Source: Beijerinckiaceae bacterium (GTDB taxonomy: Bacteria; Pseudomonadota; Alphaproteobacteria; Rhizobiales; Beijerinckiaceae). From it: a stretch of 33,296 nucleotides of DNA. Below the pieces are notes generated by a model. The model was not told the origin of the DNA and did no database searches. It saw only the letters and a list, made by a program, of their open reading frames with translations. Where the stretch lies: positions 1 through 33,296 of the forward strand of contig CANGTC010000022.1 in assembly GCA_947456505.1 (NCBI GenBank), in the 5' to 3' direction. Below are positions 1-6,167 of the stretch, in pieces (position 1 is the stretch's first letter; every line of letters starts with the position of its first letter). The translations under genes were made by a program, and so were the position numbers.

Positions 1-123
1 TCAAACGAGGTGAGACCGTCAAAGACCCCTCGACTGAGGATTGATGCCGCTGTGGAGAGTTGGGAGGGCATGGCGATTTTCGATTCGGGATGTTGGTTCA
101 AGGCTCTGCTAAAGTTAGCTTAG
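1..123 (+). other. Open frame running in from the left edge, possible 3' end of a gene
   Basis: Frame 1 is open from the first base for 40 codons and stops at TAG 121-123. It contains an ATG at codon 24. I recognise no family, and 40 open codons are weak evidence. The rest of the stretch to 209 shows nothing I can name. Confidence 0.15.
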
Positions 124-209
124 CTTTGGTAGATAGCCAAGTGACCGCAGGATCCAACATACGTAATAACTTTTGCAACGCGCTGAACAGAAATCGATGG
201 TTGCTCGTC

Positions 210-905
210 CTAACTCCCTGAAACACCATCGTTCCGATTATAAATGGGGCGTTGATTGTTATTTTCATCTTTAAATTTCAAAATGAAGTATCGCTCCCAT
301 TTAAATTGCTCACTATGCAGCGAGTTAGGGTCGTCAGTGGAGATTTTAGCATATTCGATTGTATCAAAATTCCAATCGCTTCGCTGAGCTTCTTGTGCGC
401 GTCTTTTTATCGACCCCTTACCGATGTAAACTACTGCGCCATCTTTAAGATATCTATAGATCCCCGTCGATTCACTCGAAATCAGACCAATGTCATTTCT
501 CCTGACCTTAAATTGGAAGTCAGGCACAAGAGATATTACCCATATTTTTGATCCATTTAACTTCTCAAGCTTCGGCAAAAACCTCCTTTCCTTTGGATTT
601 GGTCTCTTTATTATATCCGAAACAAATCCGATTTTCCGTAGGGTCTCATCTCCAATTCTGGCTGTTTTTGCGATACCGTTTTTCCAGTTTAGCTTAAGGG
701 ATTTCTCGTCAACTTTGTCCTGTAAAAATGCAAATCCCAATTTGAATGCTTCCTCATCAACGAAAAGCATAACATAGCTGCTTTCTTGCAATTTATTCTG
801 GTAAAGAAACTCCGTGCTAAAATTCACCTTCCCCCCTGAGAAAGATATGAACTTGTCATCGATATCGGTCTTTGGGCTTGTAGGTTCAATAGGCTTCCAG
901 CTCAT
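210..905 (-). CDS. GIY-YIG nuclease-domain protein
   Basis: This 231-aa protein ends in a GIY-YIG domain. GIY is at residues 148-150 and YIG at 160-162, the expected spacing, followed by K168/R169, a glutamate in WERYFI (E204) and an asparagine near the end (N223). These match the catalytic Tyr, Arg, Glu and Asn of the superfamily, so it is probably an active metal-dependent DNA nuclease. Residues 1-140 match nothing I know and may recognise a target or partner. The ATG at 905 is preceded by AAAGGAA at good distance. It diverges from the AlbA_2 protein at 1019 across 113 bases. Base composition is AT-rich like the rest of the island. Standalone GIY-YIG proteins occur in homing, repair and phage defence; context here favours defence, but that is inference. 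Confidence 0.8.
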   Translation of the reverse strand: MSWKPIEPTSPKTDIDDKFISFSGGKVNFSTEFLYQNKLQESSYVMLFVDEEAFKLGFAFLQDKVDEKSLKLNWKNGIAKTARIGDETLRKIGFVSDIIKRPNPKERRFLPKLEKLNGSKIWVISLVPDFQFKVRRNDIGLISSESTGIYRYLKDGAVVYIGKGSIKRRAQEAQRSDWNFDTIEYAKISTDDPNSLHSEQFKWERYFILKFKDENNNQRPIYNRNDGVSGS

Positions 906-950
906 AGATTATTTCCTTTGACGCGCTAGATTGTAATAGCGATTTTACAT

Positions 951-979
951 TTGGAAGTAAAGCTTACTCGTAATATTAT
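951..979 (+). promoter_or_regulatory. Candidate sigma-70-type promoter for the AlbA_2 gene
   Basis: TTGGAA (951-956) and TATTAT (974-979) are separated by 17 bases, a good match in spacing and sequence to -35 and -10 boxes. The predicted start of transcription, near 986, would leave almost no leader before the short upstream ORF at 996. It was found by eye in an AT-rich intergenic region, where chance matches are common. Confidence 0.35.
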
Positions 980-995
980 TGGGTAAGGTGAAACA

Positions 996-1022
996 ATGAT
1001 GATATCCGTGGGGCGTTTATGA
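996..1022 (+). CDS. Short upstream ORF overlapping the start of the AlbA_2 gene
   Basis: An eight-codon frame (MMISVGRL, stop TGA 1020-1022) begins at ATG 996 five to six bases after AAGGTGA, a much better ribosome-binding site than the main gene has. Its stop overlaps the main ATG (1019-1021) as ATGA, a typical arrangement for translational coupling. It may be a leader that delivers ribosomes to the weak main start. A role is inferred from geometry only. Confidence 0.4.
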   Translation: MMISVGRL

Positions 1023-2863
1023 TCGATGACATTCAGTTTGTACATGAGATCACCACCGAGTATCTCGCGCTTCCGGATGGCGTACAGTTTGAGAGCCTAG
1101 AACCGATAGGTGCCCATGACGCCCGTGCCCGCATACATTACACGCGTCTATCTTCATTAATGGCTACCGTGGTATGCAATTTCATCAAATCGTATTGCGA
1201 CCAGTTTAATATTCAGAAAATTTGTAGGAGCTGTACCGGCACCCACGGAATTTTTAATGTATTCAACAGCACTCAAGTGACAGATTTTTACTGCCAAATT
1301 GAAAAATCGGAGTTGAACCAGAGCAACATTCTATTTTGCGGGGATTTCAATGAGTGGCAGGCGTTGGATGCCTTCAAAAAAGATGTGAAATCTTTTCTTT
1401 CGAACATAGGTGACAATGACTTCGTTCTTATTGCTGTGGATAAAAACAGACTGAACGTCTATAAGGATCGATTTAATGAAACATTAGAAAATGAAGGTTT
1501 TTATATCCATCAAATTTTCTTTATTTTTCCAACAGAAAAACTGCCTCTCCTGTCACCAGAAAATGAGGAAATTTCAGATTGGAATCATCTGAGTGATTAC
1601 AAAGACGGTATCTATTTTATCAATTTGAGGAAAGGTGAGTCTAGTTCGGTCTTCGTCAAGATGATTGATGGCGACACCTCATTTGTTGATTTTTTTTCAG
1701 ACACAGATTGTTATATTGAAGACGCGTCGATCAAAGATGGTCTTTTTTTTAATCGTCTGCAATTTTTGGGTTACCCTGATTATGAGAATACGCGATTGTA
1801 TGAATCTAATCGTCTCGAAGCCCGGAATTGGTTGCAAGAGAGAACTGGGAAGCTTGCGGAGTATGATGAATGTCCGTTTTCTAGCCTTCTAAATTTAGAT
1901 AGCGTGGGGGACGAAACTACTAGTGATGCGGCAAATACGCATAGCCTTTTTTTCTCGTGGGGTAATGTATGGAAGGACGAAAATGAGTTAAATATTCATA
2001 GAAGAAAAATATCTAACTTCGCTTTTGACCGCTTCCATAAACATAATGCAGATTCAATAAACAAGGTTATATTTAACTCCAACTTTGCGTCGGCAACCTA
2101 CTTCTATCATTTTTTTAAAAGCACGTTTGGGTCCCGTTATCTTCATTTGTTCCCTTTCTCATTTTGGAAGGATGGAGGGAAGTTAGAGGATTACAGTTTT
2201 CATCTGCCAGTCCCGTCAATCAAGATTCAGTTGGAGATTGTTAGCTCAATCGAAAAATTGGAAAAGGTAAAGGCAAGTCTGTCTGAACTCTCCTTTGACG
2301 GATTGCTTGATCCCGTCTCTACAAATGATATCGCCACAAAAATTAATTCACTTGGAGAGGTTGCGGGCTCATTAAGTGATGCCGAAGCAGTGATGAGTAT
2401 GATCGAGCGTAGAGAGTCAAAAACACTCGAATTTAAAGAAACCCTCTCATGGTCAATACGGGAAAACAAAAAAGCGGGTTATATTCAGGATGAAGTTGTT
2501 GGAACAATTACCGCCTTTCTTAACACTCCTGGAGGAGGAACCCTTCTTATAGGTGTAAATGATCGAGGTGAACTTGCAGGAATTGAGGCAGAGATCAAAA
2601 ATTTAGCCAGCAATTACGACAAATATTTACTTACCTTGAACAATCTTATTGCCAGTCGGGTTGGGAAGGAATTTTTTTCTTATGTAGATTGGAAACTGGT
2701 ATCCATTGGTGGTAAATCAGTAGTCTACGTTTCGTGCAGGAAATCACCACGACCCGTTTGGGCTGGACAGGAGCGATTGTTCGTGCGGACCAACCCCGCA
2801 ACTCATCAACTGTCAGGACCAGCGCTCCTCGTATACATCAAAGAAAACTTTCCAGACAATTGA
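1019..2863 (+). CDS. Methylase/HsdS-like protein fused to a Schlafen AlbA_2 domain
   Basis: The 614-aa protein has three visible parts. Residues about 60-300 resemble the later half of adenine-N6 methylases of type I-like systems, including a segment where such enzymes read roughly 'EGF.I..vf.lP', but I find no NPPY motif or SAM-binding loop. Residues about 355-425 look like the end of an HsdS specificity subunit: a 'LPVPSIKIQLEIV' stretch followed by a helix. Residues about 465-600 are an AlbA_2 (Schlafen-type) domain with LEFKETL and the FLNTPGGGTLLIGVND core. AlbA_2 domains bind nucleic acid or nucleotides and are common in defence proteins. ATG 1019 is the first start after an in-frame stop at 989; its own ribosome site is poor. 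It is convergent with the secreted genes and divergent from the GIY-YIG gene. The AlbA_2 call is firm; the methylase/HsdS relation is tentative. Confidence 0.75.
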   Translation: MIDDIQFVHEITTEYLALPDGVQFESLEPIGAHDARARIHYTRLSSLMATVVCNFIKSYCDQFNIQKICRSCTGTHGIFNVFNSTQVTDFYCQIEKSELNQSNILFCGDFNEWQALDAFKKDVKSFLSNIGDNDFVLIAVDKNRLNVYKDRFNETLENEGFYIHQIFFIFPTEKLPLLSPENEEISDWNHLSDYKDGIYFINLRKGESSSVFVKMIDGDTSFVDFFSDTDCYIEDASIKDGLFFNRLQFLGYPDYENTRLYESNRLEARNWLQERTGKLAEYDECPFSSLLNLDSVGDETTSDAANTHSLFFSWGNVWKDENELNIHRRKISNFAFDRFHKHNADSINKVIFNSNFASATYFYHFFKSTFGSRYLHLFPFSFWKDGGKLEDYSFHLPVPSIKIQLEIVSSIEKLEKVKASLSELSFDGLLDPVSTNDIATKINSLGEVAGSLSDAEAVMSMIERRESKTLEFKETLSWSIRENKKAGYIQDEVVGTITAFLNTPGGGTLLIGVNDRGELAGIEAEIKNLASNYDKYLLTLNNLIASRVGKEFFSYVDWKLVSIGGKSVVYVSCRKSPRPVWAGQERLFVRTNPATHQLSGPALLVYIKENFPDN

Positions 2864-2875
2864 GTGTTTCTCAAT
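2859..2875 (+). terminator. Weak hairpin at the stop codon of the AlbA_2 gene
   Basis: ATTGAG and CTCAAT (six base pairs, five-base loop) enclose the stop codon of the 614-aa gene, with CTTTTT starting six bases later. The stem is short and AT-rich, so it is at best a weak terminator between convergent genes. Confidence 0.25.
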
Positions 2876-2953
2876 AAGGGCTTTTTAAGGTTGTTCGTCC
2901 CAAAGGTGAGGGCGCATCAGCTATCGTATTTTTTGCGCTTGATATGATACGCT

Positions 2954-3508
2954 CTAAAATTCTCTCATCTTCTTTCTACACTGACCGGAAAATCCATTTC
3001 CGTCTGTGGGACCGTTTGCGTTCCAGTTTCGAAATCCATAAGTCACCCGACCCGAAACTCTATCTAAATTCAAATTCCAACTTTGTTGGTTGCGAACACT
3101 TGGGAAATCAATCAATAGGGTACCAATAATACGACGATCATCCACTTGGAATGAATTTGAGCAAGGATGATTCTTATCACACAGCGAATGTCTGATTTTA
3201 TTCTGAAATACCATTCCTAAAAAATCAGTCAGACGAACTTTGCTGTCGCTCGGTTTTTTTTCGTCTAGATCCAGCTCAATGTATTGCGTCGTCTCATAAT
3301 TTCTGTATCTTATCGAGCCGTCAGCGTAGACCGTATTCAAGGTTCCAACGCATTCTAAATTGATTTGCTCGGCTATCGCTCTATCGGGATAAAAAGTTGG
3401 ACAGAAGTACGCAAAGACAAAAAGTAAACAGCGCGCAGTTTGTAATAAATTAGAACGTAGATGCATTTCATTTAGCTTCGCGACTGGGGTCCGTAAAGCT
3501 TTCATCAT
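2954..3508 (-). CDS. Small secreted protein, DRxSG/GxC family, copy 1
   Basis: A 184-aa protein of unknown function. The start chosen is ATG 3508, preceded by GGAG at good spacing; a longer frame to 3604 would overlap the upstream gene. Residues about 15-45 form a basic-then-hydrophobic export signal ending near a DRAIAEQ sequence. The mature part begins with LEC, has an internal Cys pair (CDKNHPC) and ends with LDRVSG followed by GQC and a basic tail. LxC near the start, DRxSG and GxC near the end are shared with the genes at 3541 and 4079, so the three are diverged paralogues, probably periplasmic and disulfide-bonded. The gene begins 32 bases after the stop of its neighbour and is likely co-transcribed. 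I know no assigned function. Confidence 0.6.
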   Translation of the reverse strand: MMKALRTPVAKLNEMHLRSNLLQTARCLLFVFAYFCPTFYPDRAIAEQINLECVGTLNTVYADGSIRYRNYETTQYIELDLDEKKPSDSKVRLTDFLGMVFQNKIRHSLCDKNHPCSNSFQVDDRRIIGTLLIDFPSVRNQQSWNLNLDRVSGRVTYGFRNWNANGPTDGNGFSGQCRKKMREF

Positions 3509-3540
3509 TATATCTCCACCAACCGCCTCTCGCCATCGTA

Positions 3541-4017
3541 TCAGAGTTTTGGATTTGCTTTCGCCTTGGTACACTCTCCTTGCTCTCTTGATTTGAAGCT
3601 CCATTCTCCTGTGATAAAGTCCGATTGGCGATAAAACATCCCACTGTTACGGTCTACATAAAATGTGAATCCTGGCGACACACGCCCGGAGGGAATACTG
3701 AAGGTGTAAAATCTAGAATTTATCTGAACAATATATCTTGTGGTCTCTCTCGAACTCCCATTTGTTCCTAAATCCAAATAATTTTCCAGCGTCGTCGCAT
3801 TGTTATCCATGATGGAAATGTCAACGATCTTTCTGTAGGTTCCACTAGCTCCTCGTTCCATATTTGATAGCCGCAAATTCTCAAAAGAGTAGACAGTCCT
3901 ACAAGAAAGCTGAATTTCAGCGGCAACCGACTTCACTCCTCCAACACAGCACAGCAGTAATAGAGAGGCTGACAATACGAAAATTATTTTAGGCACAAGT
4001 CGCGCTGCTACAGTCAT
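3541..4017 (-). CDS. Small secreted protein, DRxSG/GxC family, copy 2
   Basis: A 158-aa protein with a clear signal peptide: a basic residue, a long hydrophobic core (about residues 10-30) and a likely cleavage after SVAA. The mature chain starts EIQLSC, later has VDRNSG, and ends near GEC plus a lysine-rich tail, so two cysteines could form one disulfide. It belongs with the neighbours at 2954 and 4079. Its ATG lies five bases after the stop codon of integrase remnant C, and its ribosome-binding site (GGAG/GTAGGTG) is made from the remnant's last codons. This suggests the gene was originally the one directly downstream of the integrase. Function unknown. Confidence 0.65.
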   Translation of the reverse strand: MTVAARLVPKIIFVLSASLLLLCCVGGVKSVAAEIQLSCRTVYSFENLRLSNMERGASGTYRKIVDISIMDNNATTLENYLDLGTNGSSRETTRYIVQINSRFYTFSIPSGRVSPGFTFYVDRNSGMFYRQSDFITGEWSFKSREQGECTKAKANPKL

Positions 4018-4022
4018 TACAC

Positions 4023-4078
4023 CTACTCCACCACCCGCCGCTGAGCAAACCCATCGCTCTCAATGTACCGGAAATCAT
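4023..4078 (-). pseudogene. Integrase 3'-end remnant C
   Basis: The minus strand reads FRYIESDGFAQRRVVE then TAG (4025-4023). RYIESDG followed by a short basic tail is the C-terminus of a phage-type tyrosine recombinase and includes the nucleophilic tyrosine. Nothing of the integrase lies upstream: the remnant abuts the stop codon of the secreted gene at 4079. It is nearly colinear at the DNA level with remnants A and B, including the bases leading into the next gene's start codon. Confidence 0.75.
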
Positions 4079-4429
4079 TTAGAACTTGCGGTGTGTTGGG
4101 GCTTGTTCGCATTTTCCAGTCACTGAATACGATTCGCCTAAGGTTATCGAGCCAGAAAGACGGTTTATATAACCATGTACCCATCTTATCTCATTATCAT
4201 TAATGAGAGCACTCATTGTTGTACCGTCCTGATTTATAATTTGTGGCGGGTTAAATCTGATGCGATAAAAAGTTTCATAAATTTGCCCATAATTAGAAAC
4301 ATTTTTGTTCACAACCTGAACTCGACAGGTCAATGAAATTTCGTTCGTAGATTGGTTACTTGATTGAGCGAGTACGGGCTGCGATGTAAGAACACTTGTA
4401 AACAGTAAGGTTCTAACGGCATTTCGCAT
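4079..4429 (-). CDS. Small secreted protein, DRxSG/GxC family, copy 3
   Basis: The ATG at 4429 (116 aa) is preceded by AAGGGGAG eight bases upstream; a GTG one codon earlier is possible. An N-terminal signal peptide ends near VLAQ. The mature part has LTCRV near its start and INRLSG then GKC near the end, finishing RKF. It is the shortest member of the family also found at 3541 and 2954. It sits between integrase remnants B (just upstream) and C (just downstream of its stop). Function is unknown; a periplasmic location is inferred from the signal peptide and cysteine pair. Confidence 0.62.
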   Translation of the reverse strand: MRNAVRTLLFTSVLTSQPVLAQSSNQSTNEISLTCRVQVVNKNVSNYGQIYETFYRIRFNPPQIINQDGTTMSALINDNEIRWVHGYINRLSGSITLGESYSVTGKCEQAPTHRKF

Positions 4430-4444
4430 CACACCAGCTCCCCT

Positions 4445-4534
4445 TTGTGTCCCTGACTAATCCATCACTCTCAATATACCGCTGTGTGGTGCTGAGAGCT
4501 GAGTGACCAGCAAGCATCTGAATTTGCCTAACTG
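4445..4534 (-). pseudogene. Integrase 3'-end remnant B
   Basis: The minus strand reads VRQIQMLAGHSALSTTQRYIESDGL before diverging into the leader of the next gene. LAGHSALSTTQRYI is the signature of the last catalytic box of tyrosine recombinases, with the box II histidine (GH) and the nucleophilic Tyr. The remnant starts almost at the stop codon of the secreted gene at 4535 and runs into the start region of the gene at 4079. Confidence 0.82.
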
Positions 4535-4936
4535 CTACTTTACAGTTATCTCAAATGTTCTCTTTCGGCTGTTGCCGTTAGGGAAGAACGTTTCAATTAC
4601 CAAACGGTCTTTACCGGCGAATCCATCGTCGCTTGTATAATAGTATTTGGAGACAGCCCGTTTCTCTAGGTTGCAGCGGAATTTTTGATCGGTGGATGCA
4701 TATGCGCTATTACCCTCCTCATCTAATGACTCAAATTTACCGCTTTTCGGTGACTGAAGTATCCGAACAGTTATCGGACCTTCAACGGAGCAATCAGGAT
4801 TTAAGGCGTAAGAAAATCCTATTCTAGTTCTCACGCCCATAGCGACGGATGAAATGGTAGTGGTTGGGGAAAGCTCCATCGCATTAGACTGCGATATGCA
4901 AACGAGTCCAACTAGAGAAATGGACAGCGCTCTCAT
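4535..4936 (-). CDS. Secreted single-domain Ig-like protein, copy 1
   Basis: A 133-aa protein with a signal peptide (residues 1-19, cleavage near SNA). The rest is one beta-rich domain whose pattern (PKSGK... , YYYTSDDGFAGKDRLVIE..., a C-terminal strand ending ITVK) resembles the 'G.v.....YtP...F.G.D.f' pattern of bacterial Ig-like/cadherin-like repeats. Cysteines in NPDC and FRC probably pair. It is paralogous to the upstream gene and overlaps its stop as ATGA, so the two are translationally coupled. Remnant B begins right after its stop. Ligand and role unknown. Confidence 0.65.
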   Translation of the reverse strand: MRALSISLVGLVCISQSNAMELSPTTTISSVAMGVRTRIGFSYALNPDCSVEGPITVRILQSPKSGKFESLDEEGNSAYASTDQKFRCNLEKRAVSKYYYTSDDGFAGKDRLVIETFFPNGNSRKRTFEITVK

Positions 4937-5343
4937 TTTTTCACCGTTACTGTTACAGATATTTTTGTTGATTTAGCCTGGATCGGATCGAACAGCTCTA
5001 GATCAATTACGTCAGATCCAGAAAAGTCAGGCTTCGATGTGTAGAAAATTTTCGTCAGGGGAACCTGACGTGTATTGCATTTCGATCTAGGATTAGAAGC
5101 AGGGAAATTGGTAAAGCCACCCTCATCGACAACCTCTACCGTGCCATTTTTAGGTTCTTTTCGAACCTTGACGGCATATGATCCAGCCAATGTGCAATCG
5201 GGGTGCACCAACGCTGCCCAATACACGACTGTTCGGGTGTCAGATAAGGCGACTGGTTTGAGAGTTACAGGCGCAGCAGCCTGAGCTAACGCACCAGTGG
5301 CAGTGATCGTGACAACAGCAAGCCCTCTGAGCAAAGCAATCAT
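4933..5343 (-). CDS. Secreted single-domain Ig-like protein, copy 2
   Basis: The ATG at 5343 gives 136 aa and is preceded by AAGGGAGAG; a longer open frame to 5493 only reads through integrase remnant A in another frame and is not used. The signal peptide (about residues 1-21, ending ALAQ) leads into a domain with HPDC, PKNGTV, a KCN cysteine and IFYTSKPDFSGSD, matching its neighbour at 4535. It is the first gene after integrase remnant A and overlaps the next gene by four bases. Export and pairing of the two cysteines are inferred; function is unknown. Confidence 0.65.
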   Translation of the reverse strand: MIALLRGLAVVTITATGALAQAAAPVTLKPVALSDTRTVVYWAALVHPDCTLAGSYAVKVRKEPKNGTVEVVDEGGFTNFPASNPRSKCNTRQVPLTKIFYTSKPDFSGSDVIDLELFDPIQAKSTKISVTVTVKK

Positions 5344-5370
5344 TTTTCTCTCCCTTGACACCAACGCCAC

Positions 5371-5575
5371 CACTCCCCGTGAGCCAGTCCATCGCTCTGG
5401 ATGTAACGATGAGTGGTATTGAGAGCCTAGTGACGTGCCAACAACTGTATGTGCCGCAACGAACCACTGACGGTTGAGATCTCCCTCGCCCATTTGGCAG
5501 CCGCTGTCCTACGACCACTATGGCTCGACGCCCCGCTAAAGCCAAGAGCACGGTAACAGCTAGTGAACTTGCTAA
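5371..5575 (-). pseudogene. Integrase 3'-end remnant A (tyrosine recombinase)
   Basis: The minus strand reads SGASSHSGRRT, then SLRHIQLLARH, a TAG stop (5429-5427), then ALNTTHRYIQSDGLAH. HSGR carries the HxxR box (Arg II); LARH the next catalytic histidine; THRYI the tyrosine nucleophile. The order and spacing are those of a phage/island integrase C-terminus, but the internal stop and the lack of an upstream frame make it a pseudogene. It lies close to the tRNA-Gly locus, where the integrase of a tRNA-inserted element is expected. Confidence 0.85.
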
Positions 5576-5877
5576 TGATTGCAAAGCTTGTGATTTACGA
5601 TGCTCGCCCTACCATGATCGGATTATGGCTGCTTTGACACACGACGTATCTAAGCCCCACGGGGCTACGTGAGCCCCTGCTGGTTGTCCTTGCAGCGCGG
5701 CATGATGCTCACTCCCCTGCCCTCAGCGACCAGCCAGCGCAAAGCACCTCATTGACCGCTGAACAGGCTCAGTGCGTCATACAGTGAGATGCGAAGCTGG
5801 TTCGTCTGCCATCTGCCGTGATGAGGCGTCGAGATGCGACGATACTAATTGGGGGATGGAATAGGATTTGGAAGGGC
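5576..5877. other. Gene-free stretch between tRNA-Gly and integrase remnant A
   Basis: All frames are broken by stops. The only structure I see is a short perfect inverted repeat, AGCCCC-AC-GGGGCT, near 5652-5665. By position this could be the rest of the decayed integrase gene, but no integrase motif is readable. Confidence 0.4.
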
Positions 5878-5951
5878 TGGAGCGGGTGAAGGGAATCGAA
5901 CCCTCGTATGTTGCTTGGGAAGCAACTGTTCTACCATTGAACTACACCCGC
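5878..5951 (-). tRNA. tRNA-Gly (anticodon CCC), complete
   Basis: The minus strand folds as a tRNA: acceptor GCGGGTG pairs with CACCCGC, the D arm contains GTTCAATGGTAGAAC, the anticodon arm is GTTGC-TTCCCAA-GCAAC, and the T arm holds GGTTCGATTCC. The loop places CCC at positions 34-36. The discriminator T is at 5881 and the CCA is encoded at 5880-5878. It reads GGG codons. Its stems differ from the truncated copy at 6074-6113, so the two were not formed by simple duplication at this locus. Confidence 0.95.
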
Positions 5952-6004
5952 ATTCAGGCTTCGATTGGTACCTGTACCCGACTGACGCATCAACATGTTT
6001 TTTA

Positions 6005-6023
6005 GTATATCACGGTATATCAC
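6005..6023. repeat. Direct repeat of GTATATCAC
   Basis: GTATATCAC occurs at 6005-6013 and 6015-6023, ten bases (one helical turn) apart, in the AT-rich gap between complete and truncated tRNA-Gly. Short helically phased direct repeats beside a tRNA attachment core are typical arm-type sites for tyrosine integrases. The repeat is seen; the role is inferred. Confidence 0.45.
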
Positions 6024-6073
6024 TTATGCAGATCAGATTTACTAATAAAATCAATGGCTTAGGAAAAAAAGAA

Positions 6074-6113
6074 AGCTTGGGAAGCTTCCGTTCTACCATT
6101 GAACTACGCCCGC
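6074..6113 (-). pseudogene. Truncated tRNA-Gly (CCC), 5' half; island boundary
   Basis: From 6113 the minus strand reads GCGGGCG, the same D arm as the complete gene, then GGAAGC-TTCCCAA-GCTT, and then breaks off into AT-rich DNA. The acceptor 3' strand and T arm are missing. It shares with the complete copy the D arm, the 11-base anticodon core GCTTCCCAAGC and part of the upstream flank (GCCTGA-TGCGGG). I read it as the original chromosomal tRNA, cut by the island in the anticodon arm. Confidence 0.85.
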
Positions 6114-6167
6114 ATCAGGCCATAGCTGTATACCCGCTTGCGCCCCTGTTTCGCAAGGGCGAACCGC

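Larger units (their letters stand above)
1..6113. mobile_element. tRNA-Gly-associated genomic island, right part
   Basis: The stretch from the left edge to the tRNA-Gly locus is visibly AT-rich, while everything right of about 6115 is GC-rich with strong third-position G/C. It holds integrase remnants, small secreted proteins and two defence-type proteins, and stops at a tRNA-Gly gene cut in its anticodon arm (6074-6113), the usual landing site of tyrosine-recombinase elements. No intact integrase lies in the window and the left boundary is outside it, so present mobility is doubtful. The boundary is seen in the sequence; the mechanism of entry is inferred. Confidence 0.72.

Noticed and set aside
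5344-5493. N-terminal extension of the Ig-like secreted protein
   Set aside because: The extension is integrase remnant A read in the wrong frame; the real start at 5343 has a good ribosome site and a signal peptide.
5652-5665. Inverted repeat AGCCCC-AC-GGGGCT as an insertion-sequence end
   Set aside because: The loop is two bases, there is no transposase frame, and no target duplication was seen.
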